Shown: positions 9,629 through 20,983 of the stretch, one piece after another | Position numbering within the stretch: the stretch's first letter is position 1 | Layout: each line of letters begins with the position of its first letter | DNA from: Brevibacterium sp. CBA3109 | Lineage (GTDB): Bacteria; Actinomycetota; Actinomycetes; Actinomycetales; Brevibacteriaceae | Length of the DNA stretch: 64,000 nt | Direction: 5' to 3' | Assembly (NCBI RefSeq): GCF_040256645.1 | Contig: NZ_CP158281.1 | Location: 310,001-374,000 of the forward strand | Made by a program: the position numbers and the translations under genes | Notes under the pieces: generated by a model | The model's input: the letters and a program-made list of their open reading frames with translations, nothing else | Database searches by the model: none | What the model was told of the DNA's origin: nothing

Positions 9629-9646
9629 ACTGAGCGAACGCTCGGT
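9629..9646. promoter_or_regulatory. TetR-like operator upstream of SDR gene
   Basis: The 18-bp sequence ACTGAGCGAACGCTCGGT is a near-perfect palindrome; all pairs match except positions 3/16 and the central A-A. It lies 28 bp before the SDR start codon. Its form (GAGCG..CGCTC) is typical of TetR-family operators. No TetR gene is adjacent. Confidence 0.45.
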
Positions 9647-9673
9647 TAACTCGACGGACGATGGAGTTCACGC

Positions 9674-10474
9674 ATGACAGAACACGCCAGCTCGGAAGCT
9701 CAGCCCCACCTCGGCGCGCGATTTGCCGGTCAGGTCGCACTCATCACCGGCGCCAGCCGCGGCATCGGGCTTGGCATCGCCAAGCGGCTGCAGGCCGAAG
9801 GCGCCACCGTCGTCCTCACCGCGCGCAAACCCGAGGCCCTCGCCGAGGCGGTCGCGCAGTTCCCCGAAGGCACTGCCCTGGCCATCGCCGGGAAGTCCGA
9901 CGATCCCGAGCACCGGGCAGAGGTCTACGACACGATCGCAGAGAAGTTCGGCCGCCTCGATGTGCTGGTCACGAACGTGGGCATCAACCCGGTCTACGGC
10001 CCGCTCATCGACCTCGACCTCGACGCCGCTCGCAAGATCCTCGATGTCAACGTCATCGGCACGCTCGCCTGGGTGCAGGAGGCAGTCCATCACGAGAAGC
10101 TGGGCTTCCGCGAAAACAGGGGACGGGTCGTGAGCATCTCCTCGGTCGCCAGTCAGGTTCCCAGCCCGGGCATCTCCTTCTACGGCATCTCGAAGGCAGC
10201 GGTCTCGCATCTGACGAAGTCGCTGGCCGTCGAGCTGGGCCCGGACATCCGGGTCAACGCCGTCGCCCCGGCTGTGGTGAAGACGAACTTCGCCACCGCA
10301 CTCTATGAGGGAAAGGAAGAGGAAGTCGCCTCCTCATACCCGGCCAAACGACTCGGAACTCCAGGGGACATCGCCGGTGCCGTGGCCTACCTGGCTTCCT
10401 CCGATGCCGATTGGATCACCGCGCAGGTGCTCACCGCTGACGGCGGCGTCGTCACCGCCGGCGGGAAGGCCTGA
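9674..10474 (+). CDS. SDR family oxidoreductase
   Basis: A 266-residue short-chain dehydrogenase. It has cofactor motif TGASRGIG at about residue 25, Tyr170 and Lys174 in YGISK, and a serine at about 156-157. The usual NNAG motif reads TNVG (about 100-103), seen in a subset of the family. It stands alone between the LysR gene and the gcv leader. It might belong to the neighbouring acyl-CoA pathway, but no substrate can be assigned. Confidence 0.88.
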   Translation: MTEHASSEAQPHLGARFAGQVALITGASRGIGLGIAKRLQAEGATVVLTARKPEALAEAVAQFPEGTALAIAGKSDDPEHRAEVYDTIAEKFGRLDVLVTNVGINPVYGPLIDLDLDAARKILDVNVIGTLAWVQEAVHHEKLGFRENRGRVVSISSVASQVPSPGISFYGISKAAVSHLTKSLAVELGPDIRVNAVAPAVVKTNFATALYEGKEEEVASSYPAKRLGTPGDIAGAVAYLASSDADWITAQVLTADGGVVTAGGKA

Positions 10475-10498
10475 GGCCCAGGCCGTCGCAACGACGAC

Positions 10499-10553
10499 TT
10501 GAGGAACTTTTGGTGTGATCCGTGACGGATTCTGCGCACCAAAAGTTCCTCAA
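10499..10553. terminator. 17-bp perfect inverted repeat after SDR gene
   Basis: Arms 10499-10515 (TTGAGGAACTTTTGGTG) and 10537-10553 are perfect reverse complements with a 21-nt loop. It starts 24 bp after the SDR stop codon. It could end transcription in both directions, although no U-run follows, or it could be a dispersed palindromic repeat. Confidence 0.55.
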
Positions 10554-10650
10554 CTCGTGTGCCTGCGGGTTCAATATCGCCCGGTCACCGAGCCCCATCT
10601 CGGTGTTTGTCCACCGTAATCCCAGCCACTAGACTTAACCCCATAAGTTC

Positions 10651-10706
10651 ATAGCCACACCAGCTATAGGAATATAGCCACACTGGCTATAGGAATACAG
10701 CCACAC
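10651..10706. repeat. 23-bp tandem repeats with internal dyad, upstream of glycine riboswitch
   Basis: Units 10651-10673 and 10674-10696 both read ATAGCCACAC..GCTATAGGAAT and differ only at CA/TG in the middle. A third truncated unit (ACAGCCACAC) follows at 10697. Unit 2 with its preceding T forms the dyad TATAGCCA-CAC-TGGCTATA. The position just before the riboswitch suggests operator sites or an overlapping promoter (each unit carries GCTATAGGAAT). A regulator is not identified. Confidence 0.6.
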
Positions 10707-10734
10707 ACAATTGAATACTGCCGTTAAGACATGA

Positions 10735-10832
10735 CGTGGGAGAGCTGCTCAACTGTCGCAACCACCAGTTGCCCGAACAGTCCGAAGTAGCGCCGTAGGT
10801 GCAATTCCCTCCCCGGGAAACTCTCAGGCCCA
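10735..10832 (+). ncRNA. glycine riboswitch (gcvT motif) aptamer
   Basis: The consensus pieces of the glycine aptamer are all present in order: GGGAGAG at 10738-10744 (P1 left side), the conserved core GCGCCGTAGGTGCAA around 10790-10804, and CTCTCAGGC at 10821-10829 (P1 right side). The element lies in the leader of gcvP, the expected place. I see only one clear aptamer; the sequence after it may hold a degenerate second one. Glycine binding presumably turns the operon on. Confidence 0.85.
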
Positions 10833-10929
10833 GTACCACCGATTGCAGGCATATCTGAAGGAGCCGATTCCGGCTCGCCGCGCGCCACTTGTCGCACTGC
10901 GAAATGGAGACGTGCGTCCGACAGAACGG

Positions 10930-10959
10930 GGAGGACCACCACTGCTCAGTGCGTCCTCC
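10930..10959 (+). promoter_or_regulatory. leader hairpin, possible riboswitch expression platform
   Basis: GGAGGAC (10930-10936) pairs with GTCCTCC (10953-10959) and encloses a second stem CACTG/CAGTG with a 2-nt loop. It lies between the glycine aptamer and the gcvP start codon. Because it contains GGAGG it could act by changing access to the transcript, but there is no U-tract. The mechanism is inferred. Confidence 0.45.
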
Positions 10960-10992
10960 ATAGGCGGGCGCGACACCGACCCGAGGACGGCA

Positions 10993-13943
<2,951 letters not shown>

Positions 13944-13944
<1 letters not shown>

Positions 13945-15185
13945 TGAGCACTGAGAATTCGACGCGCGAGACCCCGCTGCACGCCATCCATGAACAGCTG
14001 GGCGCATCCTTCACCGACTTCGGCGGCTGGGACATGCCGCTGAAGTACGGTTCCGAACTGGCCGAGCACCGTGGGGTGCGTGAGGCTGCGGGAATCTTCG
14101 ACCTCTCCCACATGGGCGAAGTCCGACTCACCGGCTCCGATGCCGCTGCGTTCCTCGACTACGCGCTCGTGGCGAAGTACTCGAAGATGAAGATCGGCAA
14201 GGCCAAGTACGGTGTGCTGGTCAACGAGGCAGGCTACCTCCTCGATGACCTCATCACCTACCGGATCGGTGACGAAGAGTTCCTCATCGTTCCCAACGCC
14301 TCGAACACCCCGACCGTCGTCGCGACCCTGCAGGAACGGTTGCAGAACTTCCTGCGGGACGAGGCCCCGGGCGCCGATGCCACACTCGTCGACGAGTCCC
14401 AGGGCACTGCGCTCATCGCGGTGCAGGGACCGAACTCCGAGGCCATCATCCTCCGCGCCCTCGATGAGGGTGCAGGTGGGGAATTCGGGCCAAGCACCAC
14501 CTCGGCGAATGACTCTTCCGTGAACTCGACCGGGATCACCGTCGGCGAGGCGGTCCGGGAGCTGAAGTACTACGCGTGGATGCCGCTGACGATCGCTGGT
14601 ATCGACCTGATGCTCGCACGCACCGGCTACACCGGTGAGGACGGATTCGAGCTCTACGTTCCCAATATCGCCGCTGAGCGGCTGTGGGAGACCCTGACGA
14701 CAGCCGGCGTTGACTACGGCCTCGTGCCCTGCGGTCTGGCCTCACGTGATTCGCTGCGCCTGGAAGCGGGCATGCCGCTCTACGGCAACGAACTCGGCCT
14801 CGAGACCTCGCCCTTCGACGTCGGACTCGGCCGCATGATCGGCTTCAAGACGAAGGAGAACTTCGTCGCGCGTGAGGCGCTGGCCAAGCTGGGGGAGAGT
14901 GATCCGGCACGCGTGCTCGTCGGACTCACCTCCGCGGGCCGCCGCGCCGCACGATCGGGGGCGAGTGTCTTCGCCTCGGCAGACGAGGTCGGTGCTGAGG
15001 GTGCTGCAGCCGTCGGGACCATCACCTCCGGACAGCCTTCACCGACGCTCGGGCACCCCATCGCCCTGGCGTTCCTCGACCGTGGTCTGGCCGCTCCGGG
15101 CACGCCCGTGTTCGTGGACATCCGCGGCAAGGCGCACGAATTCACCGTAGCCAAACTGCCGTTCTACACACGCGGCAAGAACTGA
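13944..15185 (+). CDS. gcvT: aminomethyltransferase, T-protein
   Basis: A 413-residue T-protein of the glycine cleavage system. It releases ammonia from aminomethyl-lipoyl-GcvH and makes 5,10-methylene-tetrahydrofolate. Typical segments are FGGWDMPLKYGSELAEHRGVREAAGIFDLSHMGE, ARTGYTGEDGFELYVP and LRLEAGMPLYGNEL. It is slightly longer than most because of a Ser/Ala-rich loop around residues 175-195 and another near 330-350. Its start overlaps the gcvP stop codon. Confidence 0.96.
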
Positions 15186-15206
15186 TCCGCCCATCCTGAT
15201 GCTGTT

Positions 15207-15233
15207 GCCCCCGGTGACTCGTACACTGGGGGC
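15207..15233 (+). promoter_or_regulatory. gcvT-gcvH intergenic hairpin
   Basis: GCCCCCGGTG (15207-15216) and CACTGGGGGC (15224-15233) pair over 10 bp with one G-U and a 7-nt loop. There is no U-tract. It may protect the upstream message or lower read-through between gcvT and gcvH. Confidence 0.5.
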
Positions 15234-15278
15234 ACCTGCTCACCCATACAGCTGTCACCTAAGCAGAAAAGGACAATC

Positions 15279-15677
15279 ATGGCGCAACTGCCTCCGCTCC
15301 CCGACAACTTCACGTACTCCGCCGAGCACGAGTGGATCAACGCCGGAGCCGATGCCATTGTCGGCAAAACGGTGAAGATCGGCATCACCGCGGTCGCCTC
15401 CGACGCACTCGGCGAGGTCGTCTACGTGGACCTGCCGGAAGTCGGCGACACCGTCACCGCGGGCGAGACCTGCGGCGAGGTCGAATCGACCAAGTCGGTC
15501 TCTGATCTGTACTGCCCCGTGACCGGCGAGGTCACCTCCATCAACGAGGCAGCCACGGACAACCCCGGACTGCTCAACTCCGACCCCTACGGCGACGGCT
15601 GGCTGTTCGAAGTCAACGTCACCGAACTGGGCGAAGTGATGGATGCAGCAGGCTACGCAGAGGCCAACTCCCTCTGA
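15279..15677 (+). CDS. gcvH: glycine cleavage system H-protein
   Basis: A 132-residue lipoyl carrier. The lipoylated lysine is Lys72 in [13 protein letters not shown]. The start has the standard YSAEHEWI and the end [10 protein letters not shown]. It shuttles the aminomethyl group between GcvP and GcvT and is reoxidised by lipoamide dehydrogenase (GcvL), whose gene is not in the window. No lipoate ligase or synthase gene is nearby either. AGAAAAGGA lies before the ATG. Confidence 0.97.
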   Translation: MAQLPPLPDNFTYSAEHEWINAGADAIVGKTVKIGITAVASDALGEVVYVDLPEVGDTVTAGETCGEVESTKSVSDLYCPVTGEVTSINEAATDNPGLLNSDPYGDGWLFEVNVTELGEVMDAAGYAEANSL

Positions 15678-15690
15678 AACCACCTTTCGT

Positions 15691-15722
15691 TCGATGGGAC
15701 CGGCCCTGGTCGGTCCCATCGA
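15691..15722 (+). terminator. 12-bp hairpin between gcvH and sdaA
   Basis: Perfect 12-bp arms (15691-15702 and 15711-15722, TCGATGGGACCG) with an 8-nt loop, 14 bp after the gcvH stop. No U-run follows, so it may be a partial terminator or an RNA processing and stability element before sdaA. Confidence 0.5.
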
Positions 15723-15750
15723 GCACCCGCAAAGAATCGGAGTATCTTCC

Positions 15751-17247
15751 ATGCCACTGAGCGTCTTCGATCTCTTTACCGTCGGCATCGGCCCGTCGAG
15801 TTCCCACACCGTCGGCCCGATGCGAGCGGCATCGAGCTTCCTCACTCTTCTGGGCGACAAGCTCGGATCCGTTGCCAGCATCAAAGTTGATGTCTTCGGA
15901 TCCCTTGCCGCCACCGGTGCCGGACACGGCACCTTCGACGCCATACTGATCGGGCTGGAAGGCTGTTCGCCCGAGCACGTCGAAGCCAATGAACTCACCG
16001 CCCGCCGGACCCGCATGTCCGAAACGGGCACGATCCTCCTCGGCGACGCTGCCGAGACTGCGGGATCTGCCGACGGCGGCGTTGAGATCGACTTCACCGA
16101 GAACGACATGGTCAAACGCCCCCTGACCATCCAGCCCCGCCACACGAACGCCATGACGATCGCCGCCTTCGACGCCTCGGGTGACACGGTGGCCGAAGAG
16201 ACCTACTATTCGGTGGGTGGCGGCTTCGTCACCTCCGAGACCGAGTTCCGCGAGAAGGAGCAGGCCGCCGAGGCCGCTGCGGAGTCGGGTGAGGACGACG
16301 CCAGTGAGTTCGCCGTTGCCGACTCGGTCATCGACGCCGAACTGCAGTCCTACAGCGAAGAACTCCCGTATCCGTTCCATTCGGGCGTTGAACTCCTGCA
16401 GCGATGTCAGGACAGCGGCATGTCGGTTGCTGAAATCATGCTCGCCAACGAGAAGTCGATGCGTGATGAGGACGAGATCCGGCACGGCCTCCTCCACATC
16501 TACTCCGTGATGGAGGAATGCGCCTCGGCGTCGCTGGATCGCTCGGGCTACCTGCCGGGCGGACTCAAGGTGCGCCGGCGTGCCCACGACTGGCACCTCA
16601 AGCTCAAGGCCGAGGACCCCGACCGCGATCCCGGCTACTACCTGGAATGGGTCAACCTCATCGCCATGGCCGTCAACGAGGAGAACGCTTCGGGCGGACG
16701 CGTGGTCACCGCACCGACGAACGGTGCTGCCGGCATCATTCCTGCCGTCCTTCACTACGCGCTGAACTACGTGGATTCCGTGGTCAAGGGTGGCGAGGCC
16801 GCCAAGCATGCGGCGATCGTGGACTTCCTGCTCACCTCGGCTGCGGTGGGTGTCCTGTATAAGGAGCGGGCGTCGATCTCCGGCGCCGAGGTGGGCTGTC
16901 AGGGTGAGGTCGGATCCGCGTCGTCGATGGCTGCCGGAGGATTGGCCGCCATCATGGGCGGAACTCCCGAGCAGGTAGAGAACGCCGCCGAGATCGCCAT
17001 GGAGCACAACCTGGGCCTGACCTGCGACCCGATCTCCGGGCTCGTGCAGATTCCTTGCATCGAACGCAACGCGATCGCGGCAGGCAAGGCCATCAACGCC
17101 TCGAGGATGGCACTGTGGGGCGATGGTCAGCACAGGGTCAGCCTCGACGAGGTGATCGAGACGATGCGCCAGACGGGTGCCGATATGAGTTCGAAGTACA
17201 AGGAGACAGCGCAGGGCGGCCTCGCCGTCAACGTCGTCGAATGCTGA
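15751..17247 (+). CDS. sdaA: L-serine ammonia-lyase, iron-sulfur dependent
   Basis: A 498-residue single-chain serine deaminase that turns L-serine into pyruvate and ammonia. The start [24 protein letters not shown] is diagnostic. The [4Fe-4S] cysteines are in [19 protein letters not shown] and [11 protein letters not shown]. The loop around residues 170-195 is Glu/Ala-rich and probably an insertion. The ATG at 15751 follows CGGAGT; an upstream in-frame ATG at 15643 lies inside gcvH and is rejected. Placement after gcvPTH suggests a route from glycine through one-carbon units and serine to pyruvate. Confidence 0.95.
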   Translation: MPLSVFDLFTVGIGPSSSHTVGPMRAASSFLTLLGDKLGSVASIKVDVFGSLAATGAGHGTFDAILIGLEGCSPEHVEANELTARRTRMSETGTILLGDAAETAGSADGGVEIDFTENDMVKRPLTIQPRHTNAMTIAAFDASGDTVAEETYYSVGGGFVTSETEFREKEQAAEAAAESGEDDASEFAVADSVIDAELQSYSEELPYPFHSGVELLQRCQDSGMSVAEIMLANEKSMRDEDEIRHGLLHIYSVMEECASASLDRSGYLPGGLKVRRRAHDWHLKLKAEDPDRDPGYYLEWVNLIAMAVNEENASGGRVVTAPTNGAAGIIPAVLHYALNYVDSVVKGGEAAKHAAIVDFLLTSAAVGVLYKERASISGAEVGCQGEVGSASSMAAGGLAAIMGGTPEQVENAAEIAMEHNLGLTCDPISGLVQIPCIERNAIAAGKAINASRMALWGDGQHRVSLDEVIETMRQTGADMSSKYKETAQGGLAVNVVEC

Positions 17248-17796
17248 GGTAGCCCGCTGGGCGCAGGGGGCGTGATGCCGGCCCCGCGTCGCGAGGCCAG
17301 GCATCGCGCCACGGGCTGGGTTGCCGCCCAATAGCCCTGCCGAGACACGGGTGCCCCGCCGAGCTGCGGCCTCACACCCTGCTGCTCCCTCGGTAACCTG
17401 CCTCTGCACCGAGAAGCGCCCGCGTACCGCGTACGCCCGTATCTCGGTGCAGAGGCGATGCGCCAGGGCCAAATGGCGCAGCGAATGAGCAGCCCTGACC
17501 CCCAGCAGGCAAACAGCCCTGTCAGGGTGTGAGCCGGACCGATCTCACTCGCAAACCTGCGGAGAGTCATCGACGAAGCTGCGACCGGAAGTGGCTTCGA
17601 AACGTGGAACAACCATGGAACCGCAGTTCCAAAGCTGCTGAGATGTAACGAAACGATAACGAAGCTCAGCCCCGGAATGAGCGCGCAGGAGCGCCCTGAC
17701 GCATCCCAGAGATGCCATGGGGAAGCCCCGGTTGGAAACGTGTGGAACACGCGCGGGAATCACCCCTGAATGTGGCGCGAATCGCTGGTTTCCGAG
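17248..17796. other. 550-bp non-coding region with stacked hairpins, sda to ect
   Basis: No convincing gene. Right after sdaA, GATGCC...GGCATC (17274-17306) forms a nested G+C-rich hairpin. Further on, 17400-17414 (GCCTCTGCACCGAGA) pairs with 17442-17456 and encloses a second stem GCGTAC/GTACGC (17422-17436). The likely uses are termination of the gcv-sda transcript and insulation of the ectoine promoter. The rest, 17460-17796, shows nothing I can name. Confidence 0.5.
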
Positions 17797-17824
17797 TTGA
17801 CGCTCATTCTCAGGTCGTTAGGTT
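17797..17824 (+). promoter_or_regulatory. putative ectA promoter, leaderless arrangement
   Basis: TTGACG (17797-17802) and TAGGTT (17819-17824) are spaced by 16 bp and match the actinobacterial TTGAC.../TANNNT pattern. Transcription would start about 7 bp after the -10, at around 17831, right at the GTG start codon (17832). There is no well-spaced Shine-Dalgarno. This is prediction only. Confidence 0.45.
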
Positions 17825-17831
17825 TGGGGGC

Positions 17832-18326
17832 GTGAGAAACGCAGTCGCTGAACCTCAAACGGAAACCGATGTCCGTACTCCAACCATGGAGGACGGGCAA
17901 CACATGTGGAGACTGGCTAAAGATTCGGCCGTTCTCGACCTTAACTCCTCGTACTCCTACATCCTCTGGTGTCGTGATTTCGCGGCTACCTCGACCATCG
18001 CGCGAATCGGCGGAGAGCCCGCCGGGTTCGTCACCGGTTACACACGTCCGGATCGACCCAACACGCTGATGATCTGGCAGGTTGCTGTCTCGTCCGACTT
18101 CCGCGGGCACGGATTGGCGAAGACCATGCTCAACGAGCTGGCCGATCGCACCAATTCGCTCCGCCTGGAAACGACGATCACCGATGACAACGACGCGTCG
18201 AACCGTCTGTTCCAGTCATTCGCTGAGCAGCGCGGAGCATCATGCGAACGACGTGCGCTGATCACCCCGGAACTGTACCCGGACGGCCACGACACCGAAT
18301 TTCTGTACGAGATCGCACCGCTTTAA
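17832..18326 (+). CDS. ectA: L-2,4-diaminobutyrate acetyltransferase
   Basis: A 164-residue GNAT acetyltransferase for the second step of ectoine synthesis: diaminobutyrate to N-gamma-acetyl-diaminobutyrate. Family features are RTPTMEDGQHMWRLAKDS, LDLNSSYSYILWCRDFA and the acetyl-CoA loop DFRGHGLAKTML. The GTG at 17832 is chosen because EctA homology reaches almost to it. The next ATG (17886) would cut into the conserved RTPTMEDG segment. ectB and ectC follow in the same direction, so this is a classic ectABC operon. Confidence 0.9.
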   Translation: MRNAVAEPQTETDVRTPTMEDGQHMWRLAKDSAVLDLNSSYSYILWCRDFAATSTIARIGGEPAGFVTGYTRPDRPNTLMIWQVAVSSDFRGHGLAKTMLNELADRTNSLRLETTITDDNDASNRLFQSFAEQRGASCERRALITPELYPDGHDTEFLYEIAPL

Positions 18327-18492
18327 AGCACCGCTGTCAAGCGTGGTGCCATCAGGCGACCTGGGGATCAGCTGATCCTGACTGGGATGCCGACCGGCGA
18401 CAGCCGTATCCGAAACTGATCGGTCGCGGCCACCGCCTAGCCGCTTGCTCACGAGGCAAGCGCGTAATCCAGAAGTCGAAAGGACTCTAGTG

Positions 18493-19785
18493 ATGACCGA
18501 AAGCTCTAAGACCACAACTCCCGATATCTTCGAAACCCGCGAATCAGAGGTGCGAGGATACTCGCGCTCCTGGCCCGCCACCTTCGCCAAGGCACATGGC
18601 GCGAAGCAGTGGGGCGAAGACGGCAAGGAATTCCTCGATTTCTTCTCCGGCGCCGGTGCCCTCAACTATGGGCACAACAACCCCGTCGTGATGAATCCTC
18701 TGGTCGAGTACCTCCAGTCAGGTGCAGTTCTGCACTCGCTGGACATGAAGACACCGGCCAAGCGTGAGTTCCTCGAGACCTTCCAGGACCTCATCCTCAA
18801 GCCCCGCGGACTCGACTACACCGTGATGTTCCCCGGACCAACGGGAACAAACACCGTCGAGGCTGCCCTCAAGCTGGCGCGCAAGGTCACCGGTCGTCAG
18901 CACATGCTGTCCTTCACCAACGCATTCCACGGCATGACCCTGGGTTCGCTGTCGGTGACCGGTAACTCGATGAAGCGCGAAGGCGCAGGCATCCCGCTGA
19001 CCAACAGCTCGAAGATTCCCTATGACGATTACTTCGACGGCGAGATCCCTGACTTCCTGTGGCTCGAGAAGGTCCTCGAAGACTCCGGCTCAGGCGTCGA
19101 CAAGCCGGCCGCTGTCATCGTTGAGACTGTGCAGGGCGAAGGCGGCCTCCGCGCCGCTCGTGCCGAATGGCTGCGCGAGCTGTCGAAGCTGACCAAGAAG
19201 CACGACATCCTGCTCATCGTCGATGACGTCCAGGCCGGCTGTGGCCGCACCGGTTCGTTCTTCAGCTTCGAAGAGGCTGGCATCGAGCCCGACATCGTCT
19301 GCCTGTCGAAGTCGATCTCCGGTTCGGGTCTGCCGATGGCACTGACCCTGTTCCGTCCTGAGCTCGACGTCTGGGAGGCCGGCGAGCACAACGGAACCTT
19401 CCGCGGAAACAACCCCGCATTCGTCACGGCGACCGCCGCGATCAAGAACTTCTGGGCCGACAACACGTTCCAGAACGAATTGGCCGACACGATCGCCGCA
19501 CTGCATCAGCGCCTCGACTCGATTGTGGAGAAGGCAGAGGGAGCATCCATCCGTGGACGCGGACTCCTCGCCGGACTGCACTTCGAGGATGACGAGGTCG
19601 CCGGAAAGATCGCAGCGTATGCATTCGACAACGGACTGCTCCTCGAGACCTCCGGTCCGAAGGATGAGGTCACGAAGATCATGCCTCCGCTGACCATCTC
19701 CTCGCACGATCTGGAGCAGGGCCTCGACATCATCGAGGCTGCTGTGCTGAAGTTCGCTCCGGCCGCAGAAACTGCGGCGGTCTGA
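18493..19785 (+). CDS. ectB: diaminobutyrate-2-oxoglutarate transaminase
   Basis: A 430-residue class III PLP aminotransferase that makes L-2,4-diaminobutyrate from aspartate semialdehyde and glutamate, the first step to ectoine. The start is [16 protein letters not shown], with [18 protein letters not shown] following. The PLP pocket motif is [13 protein letters not shown] and the Schiff-base lysine is in [13 protein letters not shown]. The ATG at 18493 follows AAAGGA. It is separated from ectA by 166 bp without a clear terminator. Confidence 0.95.
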   Translation: MTESSKTTTPDIFETRESEVRGYSRSWPATFAKAHGAKQWGEDGKEFLDFFSGAGALNYGHNNPVVMNPLVEYLQSGAVLHSLDMKTPAKREFLETFQDLILKPRGLDYTVMFPGPTGTNTVEAALKLARKVTGRQHMLSFTNAFHGMTLGSLSVTGNSMKREGAGIPLTNSSKIPYDDYFDGEIPDFLWLEKVLEDSGSGVDKPAAVIVETVQGEGGLRAARAEWLRELSKLTKKHDILLIVDDVQAGCGRTGSFFSFEEAGIEPDIVCLSKSISGSGLPMALTLFRPELDVWEAGEHNGTFRGNNPAFVTATAAIKNFWADNTFQNELADTIAALHQRLDSIVEKAEGASIRGRGLLAGLHFEDDEVAGKIAAYAFDNGLLLETSGPKDEVTKIMPPLTISSHDLEQGLDIIEAAVLKFAPAAETAAV

Positions 19786-19940
19786 GCCTGCTCCCAGCTG
19801 AGCGCGAGAGCCTGAAAAACAGAGCTTCGGTTCGCCGAGACTCAATCATGAAACTTGTATGACGCGTTGCCGGTGGATCTCTCGACTTTTCGACTGATGC
19901 ACCGGCAACCCGTCTGATAGACCACTCGAAAGGACCACGA

Positions 19941-20333
19941 ATGTACGTAGTCAACCGCGATGACCTCAATGACACCGACCGCGACATCAAGTCGGAGACC
20001 TGGCGTAGCCGTCGCATGGTGCTGGGCAAGGAACGCGTCGGATTCTCGCTCCACGACACCGTGATCTACGCCGGAACCACCTCGACCTTCCACTACCAGA
20101 ACCACGTCGAAGCCGTGTACTGCGTGCAGGGCAAAGGCACGCTGACCGATCTGGAGACCGGCAAGGAATACCCACTGTCCGATGGCACCATGTACCTGCT
20201 CGACGGTCATGAGAAGCACACCGTCGTGGCTGAAGAAGAGCTGCGCATGGCCTGCGTGTTCAACCCGCCGGTCACCGGTCGTGAGACCCACGACGAGAAC
20301 GGCGTCTACCCGCTCATCGTCGAAGAGGACTGA
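19941..20333 (+). CDS. ectC: L-ectoine synthase
   Basis: A 130-residue cupin that closes N-gamma-acetyl-diaminobutyrate to ectoine. Motifs are [19 protein letters not shown] and [10 protein letters not shown], with length exactly as usual for the family. GAAAGGA lies 7 bp before the ATG. No ectoine hydroxylase gene (ectD) follows, so within this window the pathway stops at ectoine. Confidence 0.95.
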   Translation: MYVVNRDDLNDTDRDIKSETWRSRRMVLGKERVGFSLHDTVIYAGTTSTFHYQNHVEAVYCVQGKGTLTDLETGKEYPLSDGTMYLLDGHEKHTVVAEEELRMACVFNPPVTGRETHDENGVYPLIVEED

Positions 20334-20420
20334 AGTCCTCCGCCTGAACTGAAGAGCTCCACTCGCCGAGGTGGCTGATCGTTTCATCGGTCGCTGAAGC
20401 TCCGTCCGACGTCCGGACAC

Positions 20421-20498
20421 CAGGAATGGTGGCCACGGAACCGAGGAGAAGTCCGCCTTGCGCGGGGTTCGACCTTGGTTGCGTGGCCACCATTTCTG
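20421..20498. repeat. 17-bp inverted repeat with long loop after ectC
   Basis: Arms at 20421-20437 and 20482-20498 pair over 17 bp with one G-U; the 13-bp core AATGGTGGCCACG is perfect. The loop is 44 nt and holds a further GAACC/GGTTC stem. It may end the ectABC transcript or be the edge of a lost element. Confidence 0.5.
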
Positions 20499-20535
20499 TT
20501 CCCAGATGGACTTCAGGAGTGGTAGCCCTCGGATG

Positions 20536-20747
20536 ACGCCGCACCGACCACACCACGGACTCCTTCTGCTTCCGCAGCAGGTCCTACGCCTCACTCTCGT
20601 CCAAGCGCAGCGGCAAGACCGCCACCCTGACGTCGACATCGAAGGTCAATAGTCCGGCGAAGGACGGCGAGCAAGAAGACCTACCGTGTGACCTTCAGCC
20701 AGGTGAGCTGGGCGACCGGAGCCACCTCGAAGTCTGCCAAGAGGTGA
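20536..20747 (+). pseudogene. decayed C-terminal part of a secreted, repeat-containing surface protein
   Basis: Two reading frames carry one kind of protein. The first holds SYASLSSKRSGKTATLT then VNSPAKDG. After a frameshift near 20667 the second holds SKKTYRVTFSQVSWATGAT and ends SKSAKR-stop at 20747. This Ser/Lys/Thr-rich beta-strand pattern resembles the last Ig-like repeat of actinobacterial secreted proteins. The start, signal peptide and most of the repeat are missing. A terminator-like stem follows. Recognition is by pattern only. Confidence 0.4.
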
Positions 20748-20794
20748 CCTCGAAGTCCTCAATGAGGTAGGTGCTCATAGGCGCAGACCGAGGC

Positions 20795-20834
20795 AGAACG
20801 GCCCGAGCAGCTCTCAGACGCCTTGGGCCGTTCT
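20795..20834 (+). terminator. hairpin terminator before the glycerophosphodiesterase gene
   Basis: AGAACGGCCC (20795-20804) pairs with GGGCCGTTCT (20825-20834), a 10-bp stem with a 20-nt loop, followed by CATATT. It probably ended the now broken gene upstream. Confidence 0.55.
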
Positions 20835-20983
20835 CATATTCCGGGCCTTCCCAGGCAGCATTCACGCTCTGTCTACTCGCGCATCACTGGCTCCTGGCCC
20901 ACGAAGTCTAGTGTGAGCCGCATTGGACTGCAGCTTCGGCTGCTCGCCGCCATCGTGAGCTGTCATCCCCGGAGGAGCCCGAC

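Noticed and set aside
10833-10992. A second full glycine aptamer
   Set aside because: I could not find the conserved core and the closing CTCTCAGG-type strand a second time, so only one aptamer is called.
15619-17472. 617-residue minus-strand frame opposite sdaA
   Set aside because: It lies wholly antisense to gcvH/sdaA and its sequence is Gly/Arg/His-rich without motifs.
20458-20652. 64-residue plus-strand frame after ectC
   Set aside because: It is out of frame with the surface-protein remnant and has a Leu/Gln/His composition unlike a real protein.
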